From Spirometra erinaceieuropaei (lineage: Eukaryota; Platyhelminthes; Cestoda; Diphyllobothriidea; Diphyllobothriidae): DNA of 64,000 nucleotides. Below are positions 10,691 through 21,444 of the stretch, in pieces (the first letter of the stretch is position 1; every line of letters starts with the position of its first letter). Below the pieces are notes generated by a model. It ran no database searches, was not told where the DNA came from, and worked only from the letters and a program-made list of their open reading frames with translations. A program made the translations under genes and the position numbers. The stretch is from assembly GCA_902702965.1 (NCBI GenBank), contig CACRXP010000308.1:349157-413156 (forward strand). Direction: 5' to 3'.

Positions 10691-13249
10691 TTTATTTAGA
10701 TGCTTAGATTCAAGCACACAGACCTCGGCGTTCAATGAGGCACGCTTTTAAATGCGTCATTTTGGGGGATAGTTCATCAAACATTAAAATAAGTATAGAA
10801 GGTCGACGAATCGATTGCGTTGAGCATGCAGTCGAAAGCATCGTTTCCGATGTCACCTGACTTAAGACGTCCAACCGATAAAAATAGTAGAAAACACACC
10901 AGCATGAGTTTCAGGGATTGACAATATTTAAGTCATCTTTGTGTTTAATCTTTGAACGAAAATTGACTGCAAGATGGTAGCATAGTGCAATGCAAACGAT
11001 GCAACCGCCGGACTCCGGAGATATCGACACCTGTCGACGTTCCTCGGCATATCAAACACCTTGTTCATTCAAACGCTTCCAGCCGAAATTTGAATACACA
11101 ATCTGGTGGCTTGCGATTGTGAACACTACCTTTTATATCTAACTCCTAGTATTAATGTAAAGCCCTCTCCTGGCGAGCAGAGTAATTTGTCGCAAGTCCC
11201 GAGCATCTGTCCGTCCACCCAAATTTCCTAATGAAATAACTCATTGCCATATGACACATTCAGATGCCTACATCATATCCTGCCCTTGCAATACGTTCCC
11301 CAAGAATAAGGTGATCGTAACATAACCCTAAGCTCAATGTCACTTTAGGTGCAATTTCTTCGGCACGTTTTGACTCAAACCAATTAGCGTATGAACGCTT
11401 TTAGTTTTTTCTACGTGACTCTGCTTGTTTTCTCCAAAAACGACGATCACCAGTGTTGCTCAAGATCTAGGTGGGATAAGGGACCTTGACAAGTCATGAA
11501 GACCGGGGACGGGAAAGACTAAAGGTGGCCGCACGGCGAAGAGCCGCAGTTACGCGTACAACCCCATTCTCGGTCCAAAAATCCCACCTGACCAGGATTC
11601 TGCAGAGCAATAATAAAGGAGAGTGGCTCTGATGTCAACCTACGAGGCTCGCGTCTTTACCCGAGCCTTTTGTCATGCCACAATGATGGTACCTATTGCG
11701 GATGCGCATTTCCTGCAGGATCTGCTATGTCAGATCTAGCCCCTCCCCCGTCGTTTCAGCGCATATATATTATAGCTCGTTTTGGATGTTCTACTTCATT
11801 TCTCCCAAGGAATTGCCATCCCACTTTAATCCGTGTCCGCTATATATTTCAAATGGTTGTCTTAGTTCTAAATGCCGTCTTTACCGTACACATCAGCTCT
11901 CGCTACGGATGGGTTACTCCGAATACGATATTATTACTGCAAAATATACTTGTTTTCTGGAGTTTGTCTTCACAAATGCAAACAGAGAACATTAAAGCGC
12001 ATATATCAATAATTTTCTACCAAGTATATGCTGACAAATACTTCCAGCTTCCCGAGTCACTGATGAAAACAAAAAAAGTGACTTTAAGAAGCGATTTAGT
12101 GAAGGTCTGTAAAATGTGTACGTGGAAGTCGGTAAATTTCGGCAGTCGAATTAGCCAAAAAAACAATCTTACGCTAGAGATATTGTGATAGTTTGAGCGC
12201 CCCATTGTTGATAAGAATAATTAACGAAACTTGACAGCACGTTTCCAGTGGCCATCCGTATCCCCGTACGATTCCTTTTTCACAAAATTCAGGTCCGTTA
12301 CGGTACCTGACAAACAACACAACAGATTAAACTAATAATGATCAATAGCCGTCCGAATCGTTTGCGCAGTACAAGGCCGCAGAAAGGCATTTAGACTGAA
12401 AATATCCAGGATTTGAACCTTAACCTTACCGCTAACTGCAAGCGTTCCGCGTGCGCAGCGTAACAACTTTGCAGTTGACATCTAGCCACATATACAGCAT
12501 TAGCATGCGCGTTATCCTACGATAATCGTGTATTTAAATAGTCATTTGGAAATAATTCAAATAACATGCGTTTCCGCAAGTAAACAAAAACAGACGGATG
12601 ATATTTACTTTCTAATGTTCGGTTATCTCTCGGCCATAAAAAATCGACGTCTCAGAACGTACAGTATATTACCTTGCTCACAAAATATAAAAAAAGGTTT
12701 TTGGGTTCAGGGCACGGCATATATTTGGTATGGTTATTTTTGTTTTCATAATTCTTGGAAATGAAAAAGCCCTTTTCTAAAAAAGGAGTTGTTTTGGCCA
12801 GCTTTGATGAGGGGAAACGGAAAAAATTAGGCAAATTTGGACGTCTCTATATAGTATCAGTATCAGTATCAGTATATTTCAGGGAAAGTAGGTGTGTACC
12901 TTTGAAATCCCTATTGGTTACATGCAGAGGATATATATGGAGGAAATGGAAAGGAAGTAACATGAAAGAAATGCGAGGGGAATAGCAAAAACTGTACAGA
13001 TGAACACAGAATGTCACGCTTTAACAGAGTTTAGAGGCACATTAACTTGCTTTGTTGGTCAAAATACAGCGGACAGTTGAGGCACACTTAAGACACGGGA
13101 AAAGAAGTAAAATTGTTTAGTCTACAGGCAACGTGGTGAATGCGAACAGCGGTGTGCGACGTGGCCCATGCTTAATAAATGACATAAACATATATTACTT
13201 AAATGTTGGTAGTAGCATCGTTATAACACTAAATTGCCCGCGTTGGCTG
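10691..13249. other. No supported gene; one 172-codon open frame
   Basis: The longest open frame is on + at 11670-12188 (172 codons, first ATG well inside at about 11727). It has hydrophobic stretches but no recognised motif, paralogue or convincing splice signals, so it is not called as a gene. An (AGTATC)n run lies at 12853-12875. The segment 13200-13249 is the LINE 3' flank. Confidence 0.5.
12853..12875. repeat. Short hexanucleotide repeat (AGTATC)
   Basis: Nearly four tandem copies of AGTATC in an AT-rich context. Confidence 0.85.
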
Positions 13250-14512
13250 TCAAGGTGGCCGTAGTCCGGCGTTATTGTTGTGCGCGCTACAATGCTGATC
13301 TAGTCTCCATTTAAAAGTATCTACCGAGCCTGACATAACAACATCCTCAGGCAAGGCATTTCAAGCTGCAACCACTCTGTTTGAGAAGAAGAACTTTCGT
13401 GTGTCTAGCCGGGCGCCAGCCACACGCAGTTTGAGTGGATGGCCTCTCAGGTTAGTCGTAGTCGCCAACTCGAAGAATTCTCCAAACGCGAGGCAGCAGC
13501 CCTGATTGCGCACGATGCGGAAAGCTTGTATCAGGTCCCCACGTAGCTGTCTGTAACTCAAAGGAAAGAGGTCAAGATTAGCTAATCGCGTTTCGTAGGG
13601 TAGTGACCACTGCCCAGATACAAGTTTCGTTGCTCGCCGTTGAACTTTTTCGAGTATGCCCAAGTCTTTAGCGGTCCAGGGTCGCCATGCTTGGATAGCA
13701 AACTCCAGATGCGGTCGCACAAAAGTTTGAAAGACCTTGGCGAAGCAGTCTTCATCAAAGGAGGAGAACGCCCGTTTGACAAGGTATAGCATGGACATCG
13801 CCGACTTGGCCACCTTTGAACATTGCAGCGAAGGCTTAAGCGACGTTGTGATCCATACACCCAAGTCCTTCTGGGCGTCGACTTCTTGCAGTGGTTTGCC
13901 AGTCAGACGGTAGACCGTGTGGTTAGGAGAACTGCTTCTGCCGACGCGTAGGAAAGTACACTTGTTTACGTTGAACGGTAGAAGCCAGTCTTTCGACCAT
14001 TGCTCGAGGTAGTCCAGACATGTCTGCAGTCGCGCCTCGTCAACTTCGCTTCGTATGGTACTCCAAATCTTTATGTCATCGGCAAACATTGCAACATCGC
14101 AATTCAGTTCGTTTGCGCAGTCATTGACGTATACGAGGAACAGCGTAGGGCCAAGAACGGAGCCTTGGGGAACACCACTCTTAACGGCAACCTCGGCAGA
14201 TTGTTGGTCACCGACGTGGACGGTTTGAGAGCGGCCGATTAAAAAGCTCCGAATCCACATCAGAAGCTTACCCCGCACTCCTGCACGGCTAAGTTTGTAT
14301 AGAAGGCGGTGGTGAGGCACACTATCGAAGGCCTTTTTAAAGTCGATATAAATGGCATGCACCATATCTCCTCTATCAACAGCCCTAGTCCAGTGTTCCA
14401 GACAGTAGAGCAGGTTTGTCACACAGGATCTGCCTTTTCGGAATCCATGCTGAGAATCGGAAAGCAAATGGTTTTGTTCAAGGAACTGCACCATATATTC
14501 ACATAATTTCCT
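13250..14512 (-). pseudogene. Reverse transcriptase of a 5'-truncated CR1/Jockey-group LINE
   Basis: Encodes RNA-templated DNA synthesis for a non-LTR retrotransposon. From the ATG at 14492-14494 the 377-residue frame shows the RT palm in order: FKKAFDSVPH (Asp near 51/57), SGVPQGSVLGP (106-116), FADD (137-140) and the thumb (W-PWT-KD-LEKVQRRAT). The endonuclease and RT N-terminus are missing, so the copy is 5' truncated, as is usual for LINEs. A TGA at 13361-13363 stops the frame, but the same frame continues for another 36 codons (NALPEDVV..., FKWRLD) to TGA at 13250-13252. That extension is the normal family C-terminus, so one nonsense change of a likely Trp codon is the main lesion. Probably a young, recently inactive insertion. 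Confidence 0.9.
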
Positions 14513-14800
14513 AATCTAAAAATTATCTCCGCATGCGTCAAACGGAAACGTTCATATAACAAAGCATATCAAAGGTGGCTACTTTGTAAACCGAACTTGT
14601 CATTTAAAGTTCATAAAAATCAGGTGGAGTCGAGAATGTAAAAACGCGTTATTATCATGTATCAAGAAGCCATGTGCTTTTCTTAAATACCATTTAGTAA
14701 AACTATAACGGTTTATATTGTTAAACACAGTTGTAAGCTTGATCGTCTTACTGTGTTTTAGTACACCTAAAATTAGTGGGCGTATACACGTCGGCAACTC

Positions 14801-15178
14801 ATGCAGCCCAAGGACCCGATTCCCACAGATCAGAAATCGGGAGTCATTTACCGGATAGACTGCAATTACGGTCAGGCCAGTTATGTTGGTGAAACCGGCA
14901 AACAGGTCCGCACGAGAATGCACGAGCATAAATTGGCCGTGAGACGGAACGACAAACTCTCCTTGGTAGCCGCCCACGCCTCCTCGCCAGGGCACGCCTT
15001 TGACTTCGAGAGCGTGAGAATACTGGGGCAGTCAGACAACCGAGTTGCTCGCCTGCTGCAGGAAGCGTGGCACTCAACTGAGGACACGATCAATCGACAT
15101 ATCGATCTGCCACTCGCTTATCAAGCACTGCGTGAACAAATCAGCAGCGCAGCTGGAGGTCATTCCCGGCAGAGATGA
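14801..15178 (+). CDS. GIY-YIG endonuclease domain of a Penelope-like element
   Basis: This is the C-terminal endonuclease of a PLE polyprotein, which nicks target DNA for retrotransposition. The frame shows GVIYRIDC, then YVGETGK (the GIY-YIG core), R-HEHKLAVRR, a VAAHA block, GHAFDF and the C-terminal INRHIDLPLAY motif that marks PLE endonucleases. The reverse transcriptase that should precede it is not readable in 14513-14800, so this is a 5'-truncated or decayed copy. It is followed by its own tail motif and an (AT)33 tract, and faces a second PLE on - (15775-16251). Stop TGA at 15176-15178. Confidence 0.88.
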   Translation: MQPKDPIPTDQKSGVIYRIDCNYGQASYVGETGKQVRTRMHEHKLAVRRNDKLSLVAAHASSPGHAFDFESVRILGQSDNRVARLLQEAWHSTEDTINRHIDLPLAYQALREQISSAAGGHSRQR

Positions 15179-15334
15179 GCTAAATATGCGATGAGTTGTA
15201 CAGTATTTTCATTCCTTGACGATGGGCTCGCGTGAGAGTTCGAAACGTCGGACAAATAAACCACTGGTCCCAGCAATCGCCTTCCCGTCTTCTTCTATGC
15301 AATTACCTGGGCCGCGCGTATTCTCTATCATTCG

Positions 15335-15336
<2 letters not shown>
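15179..15336 (+). mobile_element. 3' end of the + strand PLE, with tail hairpin
   Basis: Contains TGACGATG at 15217-15224, a 6-bp stem (ggctc.../gagttc, with GU pairs), GAAACGTC at 15242-15249 and AATAAA at 15255-15260, then about 75 bases to the AT tract. The same layout recurs at other PLE ends in the window. Confidence 0.75.

Positions 15337-15402
<66 letters not shown>
15337..15402. repeat. (AT)33 microsatellite at a PLE end
   Basis: 66 bases of uninterrupted AT immediately after the PLE tail and running into the fold-back at 15399. The tract could be the original insertion target or an added tail. Confidence 0.95.
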
Positions 15403-15404
<2 letters not shown>

Positions 15405-15553
15405 AAGAGGAGGATGAGGCGATCTCTGGGGAAGAAGGTTTATTCATCTGACGTTTCGTGTTCATACTCCGAAGATTTGCTCGAGTATGAACACGAAACG
15501 TCAGATGAATAAACCTTCTTCCCCAGAGATCGCCTCATCCTCCTCTTCCATAT
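15399..15553. repeat. Perfect 71-bp inverted repeat with 13-base loop
   Basis: Arms 15399-15469 and 15483-15553 are exact reverse complements by eye, separated by 15470-15482. Each arm carries the PLE tail core (GAAACGTC complement at 15450-15457, GAAACGTC at 15495-15502) and the AATAAA box. It appears to be two identical PLE tails joined head to head. A transcript would form a long double-stranded hairpin. Confidence 0.9.
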
Positions 15554-15774
15554 TAACACCTGGGGTCAGCATTTTTGCCTATATCCATATATATATACAT
15601 TCGAAGTCGAATGTGTGCTTTGGGAAAGGAAGTTTAAAATTTTCGACGCCGGTTCCCCGAGTCGTCGTCAGGCACAGACGGAAAGCACATGCGCCAACAC
15701 AGCTTACAGCTTAAATGCACGTAAAAAATCGACAATCGTTTGACGCTCACGCCAGTAAGCGGCCGTCGTGTGTG
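15554..15774 (-). mobile_element. 3' end of the - strand PLE
   Basis: Downstream of the endonuclease stop on -. It holds a CTGACGACG start, a GC-rich stem (CGG/CCG, near 15640-15670) and GAAAATTTT instead of GAAACGTC, so it belongs to a different PLE subfamily from the + copy. It ends at a short TA run near 15587-15597 and then the fold-back. Confidence 0.55.
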
Positions 15775-16251
15775 TCAGTCCGTTCTGATGGGTCCTCGCC
15801 TTTTCCATCTCTCCTTGAGATTTCTGTACGCGGCATCCAACTCGATGTGCCGGTTGATGCATGTTTCGTCTGAGTGCATGGCCTCAAGGAACTCTCGGTC
15901 GTTCTTTGAGGGGCACACAGCGACAATGCGAGTTTTCTCCCAATCAATTGTGTGCCCGTTGTCCAGGATGTGCATGGCCACTTGAGACAGATGGTTTCGC
16001 CTCTTCACTGCCAACTGGTGTACGTAGATGCGTGTAGATACGCATTTTCCAGTCTGGCCACAATAGACGGCATCACACGCTTCACAAGATTGCGTGCTAC
16101 ATTTTGCAACTTTTCCTTGACACACACGTGCAGAAATGGTTTTCCGCAAAAAAAGACAACTTAAATAGCATGCATTTTTGACATTGACTTTCGATGGTCT
16201 TGCACGTTCCAATATGATTTCATTCAGTTCTTTGATAGAAAATCGCGTCAT
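15775..16251 (-). CDS. GIY-YIG endonuclease domain of a second PLE subfamily
   Basis: A 158-codon frame ending in a PLE endonuclease: a Cys cluster (CSTQSCEACD near residues 51-60), VYCGQTGK (GIY-YIG core), R-YVHQLAVKRR, a VAMH block, NGHTIDWE and CINRHIELDAAYRNLK. It differs strongly from the + strand copy: the central motif reads CGQTG rather than VGETG and the Cys pairs are kept here. No RT is readable upstream on - (16252-16954), so it is a truncated insertion. It converges with the 14801 copy, tail to tail across the AT tract and fold-back. The frame is intact across the whole domain. Confidence 0.85.
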   Translation of the reverse strand: MTRFSIKELNEIILERARPSKVNVKNACYLSCLFLRKTISARVCQGKVAKCSTQSCEACDAVYCGQTGKCVSTRIYVHQLAVKRRNHLSQVAMHILDNGHTIDWEKTRIVAVCPSKNDREFLEAMHSDETCINRHIELDAAYRNLKERWKRRGPIRTD

Positions 16252-16954
16252 CGTTAGATTTTATGCCAAAAGAAGGAGCACAATTAGATTTTGAAAATTT
16301 TTTATTAAAAGATTTTTCAAGACCCTGTAATGCCAATAAATAGAGAATAGTATATCTGTGCTTATAGCTCCTTCTCTTGAAATGTACAACATGGTCCGCA
16401 TTTATTGCAACATTTTGCGGATCATTTATGGTATCCTCTTACAGGCATAGTGATTTTCTTATCGGGGAGCACATGCGCCTTGTAGACTGAAAGCACTAAG
16501 CGATAATTCAACGAATGTTCAAGCTGCAAATTATTCCGGAATTAGGAACTATTTAAAACCCAATAATACTCTTTTTTGATTATGAAAGTACAAACAGTGT
16601 AATTCGCTATCATACGATTGAAAGAACGCAAATTTTTGTACGGGGTTTCTATAAATTATGTTTGAACTTTCAAGAACATTGAGAAGAGTTGTAACAGTGC
16701 ATGCTACTTAATTAGTCCATTTTACCTGAGTACGGTTTCTACAGAAAATTGAAATGTAAAGAACTTAAAAGCTGACATCCAGCCAAGTTGGAAATATGTT
16801 AGCAATATGACCCATGGTAATTAATGTTTCAAACCCACCTTGGTATGCCTTCCTAATCAAAAAATGTCATAATTTAAGCCATTACTTTATGTGATCGGTC
16901 ATTCACTGAAAAAATTTTATTAGAGAACGTTTTTTTGTTCAAAAATATTATTAC
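16252..16954. other. No supported feature
   Basis: AT-rich, with stops in all frames at short intervals. No repeat copy or RNA gene was recognised. Confidence 0.6.
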
Positions 16955-17255
16955 TCAAAGGCTTTGCTTCTGAAAAAGCATTAATTTTTGTGATGAGGTC
17001 TTATTTTTAGATAGGCTTCCGAAGTCGGCCAAGGTGGTCATATGTGGAAAGAACTTTTCAAGAGAACACATTACGTAGACACCACCTTCCAAGAACTGTC
17101 GTCGCCTGATGGGTTGGATGGCCATCAAATGGAGAGAGCAACGGGTCTGACGTTCATCAGCGGTGACATCGACATCGTTAAGGATCCTTCGGTTGCAACG
17201 GCATTCATAAACGTCAAATGCACTCCGTAGTGTAGCAGGGTAATGCAACTCTCCA
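16955..17255 (-). CDS. Candidate exon, unknown protein
   Basis: On - an acceptor-like run (tttttattgagcag, ag at 17256-17257) opens a frame of about 99 codons to TGA at 16955-16957. Its base composition is less AT-biased than the flanks, and it contains two close Cys residues (ECRC), a DVDVTADE acidic patch and LEKFFPHM. No family was recognised. It directly precedes, in genomic order, the partial A repeat at 17330, so it may belong to a repeat rather than a host gene. No convincing donor lies before the stop; it could be a terminal exon. Confidence 0.3.
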
Positions 17256-17329
17256 CTGCTCAATAAAAATAATATTCCACTTCAGCTTACGCCAATGACG
17301 TAATATTATAGTCCACATCCGGCCCCCCT

Positions 17330-17860
17330 GCCTGCGGCCTTCAAAGCATTTGTTTCCCGTCGACAGCCAGGAACTAAATCCTATCGAATATGTTTTTGCA
17401 CTAATTTAAAGAATCTGCTCCAGGACCAATTGTAGATCAGAGCTGAGCTATGTGAAATTTATCAAAAGGTGTCGAGAATAAAAGGACTGGTGCTAAAATC
17501 CCAGCTGTCCCGTATGTCTCAAAATATAAGGAGCACAATTGACAAAATATATGTCGCTCGAAAACGAACAATTCGAGGCAATGTTTTTCTCTGCCGGGCT
17601 GTGTAGACCACGTCTAGTTTTCTAAACGAACGGCAAGGTTTGTAAAAGGATTGACGCAGTGGCACACCAAAGGCTTCATCCCCAAACGCATGGTACAACC
17701 AGTCGATATCGAGTCGATATCAAATTTTTGACGCAGATACATAAAATGTACGGCGATTGCGTGCTGTAAGTCGATATCTAATTGACGTCGATTGTTTACG
17801 ACAAATGAACACCAACATATATGACACATGCGGCCTTCGCTTCCGTATTTTTTACATCGT
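17330..17860 (+). repeat. Partial copy of dispersed repeat A
   Basis: Aligns with 35800-36420 and 59380-59780 in the same orientation. Shared landmarks are tgtcgagaataaaagg near 17470, the Ser/Thr-like stretch near 17600-17700 with catggtacaaccagtcgat, and attgtttacgacaaatgaac near 17790-17810. Only the right part of A is present. The nature of A is unresolved; a decayed LTR or non-coding part of the gypsy element at 33-36 kb is possible. Confidence 0.65.
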
Positions 17861-18840
17861 TCTGTTCAAAGACTAATAATCTGAATTCATCCAGCTTGTT
17901 GAGGAGACTCTGACAGTGAGTGTAATAGATTTCTAGACAGTGGCCGCTGGTGCGATCAGCCTCAGGAGTTGGCACCTTTGCATCGGTTAGGCTGTCAGAA
18001 TGACGGCCTTCGCCCAGAGAAATGTCCTTTTGACCCGAATTATTTGTCCGTTCTTGATTTCTAGGTGTGTTTCGCCGCTGCTCCTCCGCATTCCCAGCTC
18101 CGTCATCGGCTCTCTCATTTTAATTCACTCTTCTGCCTCGTAATCTGGTTGAGATAAAACATCAGGATGCTGACCCCACAGAGATTATTTTCCCTGTAAC
18201 AGGAGCTGAGCCTGTACTTCATCCTCCGAAATGACTTAGGGGTCGAGGACTGGAAGCGGAACCGGATGGTGACTGAGTCATCCCTAGTCAAATTGTTTTA
18301 AGAACATTAAAAGACTCATCGTCTCTTAACAGAGCTTTCGCATACCCTTGAAGAAGGTCTAAGTCGTGCATCACTCTCTCCTTTGGAATTGTTGCGGTCG
18401 ATTGGGCTACTCCTTTTATAACTACATTTTGTTGACGACTGAATCCATTGCTCGTTGTTGTCACACATCTTTTGACTGATTGAGCGTTCTTCTCTCATTT
18501 ACTTGTTTCACTGGCTTCGGATGAACTAGATATTGGGCTAACGGAACTGGGATCCGTGTACGATTCATTTATCTACGTGTTGATAATCCCTTCTTCCGCG
18601 TTTCCTAGGTGCTCGTCACTCAAATTCTTAAGAAGCCTCCTCTTGAATATTCGGTCCACAAGGTGTTCCGATTTTAATTTTTTTTTCAGTCTTCTTTATG
18701 GCACGATGGAGAAGTCTCAGTCAGAAGACCAAAACAATAAACAAGAATACTATGGTGGCTACGCAGACGTAGTCGTTACAATCATCACTAGAACAACCAA
18801 CATAACAGGTTTTGATATCTAGCCTAAATAAATTGTTTTT
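17796..18840 (-). pseudogene. Decayed coding region: Cys-containing segment, membrane helix, polar tail
   Basis: Read on -, three connected frames make one plausible protein. First comes a Cys-containing stretch (CYVGCSSDDCNDYVC) and a hydrophobic helix (ATIVFLFIVLVF, near 18730), then a basic segment (RRLKKKLK, VDRIFKRRLLKNL), then a long polar Ser/Glu/Gln-rich tail that includes HDLDLLQGYAKALLRDDE (near 18340), SEDEVQAQLLLQGK (near 18200) and EEQRRNTPRNQER (near 18070), ending at TAA 17796-17798. Frame changes fall near 18715, 18230 and 18120, with in-frame stops in between (for example the complement of 18495-18497). Type I membrane topology is an inference. No family is recognised; a cadherin-like or envelope-like C-terminus are both possible. 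Confidence 0.42.
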
Positions 18841-18890
18841 GACAGTCATGAAGTTATTGACGTTTCGTCCTAACGAACTTAAGGCAATCA
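18841..18890 (-). other. PLE-style tail motif
   Basis: On -: TTGATT, a stem CCTtAA/TTAGG, then GAAACGTC (complement of 18859-18866) and AATAA. It fits the tail layout seen at 15242 and 42796, but no PLE coding sequence was found upstream on -. Confidence 0.45.
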
Positions 18891-19995
18891 AGGTGGCAGT
18901 AAAGGAATTAAATGTTAAAGATTAGCTGGCAAATATGTACAAAATTACGCATATTACATAGATTGAAACTTAGTGCTTCGAGATCGTCAATCCCAGAAAA
19001 ACGTTAGGCTATTGCTTGTTCTACCTCATATCAGGACCAAATATGTTTAATGCTTAAGCTGTGTCCTTATCCATTACCATTGACGACATATCGACTGTTG
19101 TAGCGCTTGAATGTTTTTATTCCAAATGGTTGCAGTTTATTGAGTCTTCACTGCAGTGAGGCGTAATTAAATGTCAAAAAGTAATGCTGACGTCCAATAA
19201 ATCAATGTAGCATTCATTTTTTCGTTCTTCTGCCATCGAAAGGCATAATACATTGACATTAGCTTTTTAATTGACCCTGACTACTTCTTTTCGGAGTAGA
19301 AGTTGCAAATGGAAAGAGATCAATAACGTTTAAAAAATCTGCAAGATGATGCTTCACTCCATATGTACCTCTCAAGATTGAGTGATTTTAACAGCCTAAA
19401 TCTACCTGCTCCAGAATGGTGGACGCACTTGTTAATCGTCATACTTTGACTTGGCCCTTTACAATGTGAAGCGTTTGAGCTTCAGCGAAAATCGATTTCA
19501 ATGCTGGGAATGTGTAAAGTTCGCGTTGAGCTTATGAGTACTGGTTCGGTATTTTAACATTACGTAATAAATATATCTAAGTGTTAGTCACCACAGATTA
19601 CGTTTTCAGCTTAGCTGCAAATAGTTGTGTACTACAATACGGCGTAATAGACGTATAACTTCATTAAATCTACTGGTAAGATCTGTTATCATATAACTAG
19701 AGCTTCAATGTAGGACTGCAAAGACAAATTATTCAGCAATTATAAGGTGTGGTTTAGTACCCCCATGCAGTCCACTACACCGTGCATTTCAGTTAGCGGT
19801 AGAATGCAATATGAACCAAAGTAAAAGTCATCGTTGCGTCCATTGTCAACGGCTCGGCATATATTCCACATAAAGAGGCATGAGTGGAAATATTTTTGAA
19901 AGCTTTATTTCTTTGTTATATTGGGCATTTGGAAAGAATATTGTAATATTTATTTAACGGACAGTTCAAACACGAATTAAAAAACACACTAAACC
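18891..19995. other. No supported feature
   Basis: AT-rich sequence without a long open frame, recognised repeat or RNA gene. Confidence 0.6.
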
Positions 19996-20255
19996 TCAAA
20001 TTTCACAAAAGACATCAGTGGATGCTGCGAAGATTTGCATCAGGATCTTATTAAAATTTTCCAAAAGAAGTTCCTTTAATCCATGAAAGAGCACTTCGCT
20101 CGTAAGATATACGTTAGGTTTTTGCAAATTATTTAGTAGGAATTGTGATAGTCGAACCCTGTCCGGTTCATTTGTGTGAATCTTCCAGTAGCTTATGTCT
20201 ACAATTATGGTGTAGGATGTGTTGATAACCGTCAGATACATGTGTCCATAAGCAG
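19996..20255 (-). CDS. Weak candidate exon
   Basis: On -, acceptor tttttag (ag at 20256-20257) opens a frame of 85 codons to a stop at 19996-19998. The composition is protein-like (mixed hydrophobic and polar, no low complexity). No motif, paralogue or strong donor was seen, and its phase does not fit the candidate exon at 21241-21444. It may be a chance frame. Confidence 0.2.
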
Positions 20256-20335
20256 CTAAAAACTTAAATCGGGAGGTACGTACAGTGATGCATAAAAACT
20301 TGAAGAAAGGATAATCAAAATCCGTGAATTATCAG

Positions 20336-20527
20336 GAACATTTAAATTATACTTTTGACGTATTCCTTGTCAATAGTGGAATGGCAAGCTCCATTCCGTT
20401 ACACCTATTTCTCAATACGCAAAATGTTCTACGACGTCAATGTGTTTACGTGGCTTTCGATGCTCTGGTAGGCTTAATGAAACTAATTACATTGATTTCC
20501 AAGAATATTATTTCTTATACCCATTTG
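20336..20527 (+). CDS. Weak candidate exon
   Basis: On +, acceptor atcag (ag at 20334-20335) and donor ttg|gtaaat bound a 64-codon open exon in phase 0 on both sides. The peptide is rich in Leu, Val and Asn. There is no recognised domain and no neighbour it can be joined to with confidence. Confidence 0.2.
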
Positions 20528-21240
20528 GTAAATATTTGTCTGAAAAAATAGTATCCTTTTGTTAAAAAAACCCTTGTATCATGTGGTTCCTTTATGACTG
20601 CAAATGCTCAAAGATACAAATTCACCTAAGAATTTCATTAACTACTGAAGATAAGGCAGCCAAAATGGCTCACTTCGATTATAAAATGTTATCTGTCTTA
20701 TTAGGCGTCTTATTCAAAGCGCATTGCAATATAAATTTTCCTTGAGTGAATAGTATGCAGCTTCTAGACCGGAAACTCTGGATGCGAATGTAAAAAAGGT
20801 CGGGTTTATGAAAAAAACTTAAAAAGTGCATACGGTCAGGGGCCAAGCAGAAACTTTAAAGATTCCGTTGTGAGACTCTTGATGAATAAAATATGCGATA
20901 GTTTTCTGCACGTTTTTAAGTGTACATATAATGTGTTGTCACGTCCATTTTTTCGTCCAAAAGATTTTGCCTTTGACAGGCCATTCGCCCGTCTCTTAAA
21001 AGGATATACAGTAACATGGTTTTCTTATTCGTATCGGACTCTGCTACACATATCAGAGAAGAATGCGCCCTGTTAAACTATGGAACAAGACTGTCAATGT
21101 CGGCGGTACGATTGGTCTGTCAAAGAATGAGGTTAAAAAGCCAACGGTATAAATCAAGGTCATTTATGGTAGGAAGATACTGAATTGGTAGGGCGTGCCG
21201 TGAAAACATTTGCGCGAAACAATCCAAACGTTGAACCCAC

Positions 21241-21444
21241 CTCTCCGACGAATTGGAGCTTGTAATGTTTTCTGTTACAGAGATACTCGATATCTCATGT
21301 GCATCGCGCAAAGAGTTCTTTCGGAGTATGTCATTACCGACAACCACAAGGTAGACGGGAATGGCCATTGGTGGCTTATTAGCCGTCGTCAACCAGTGAA
21401 ACCCAATCCCTAAGTTTGGTACATCCCACACTCTAAATCGCGAC
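21241..21444 (-). CDS. Candidate internal exon
   Basis: On -, acceptor ttaattactag (ag at 21445-21446) and a strong donor gagag|gtgggt (gt at 21239-21240) bound 204 bases open in one frame, with one leading and two trailing bases. The peptide contains RVWDVPNLGIGFHW and a hydrophobic stretch IPVYLVVVGN. The family is not recognised. The frame continues past the donor to a stop at 21120, so an unspliced reading is also possible. Confidence 0.28.

Noticed and set aside
11670..12188. 172-codon open frame on + considered as a gene
   Set aside because: It lacks an early ATG, a recognised motif, a paralogue and good splice sites; kept only as a remark.
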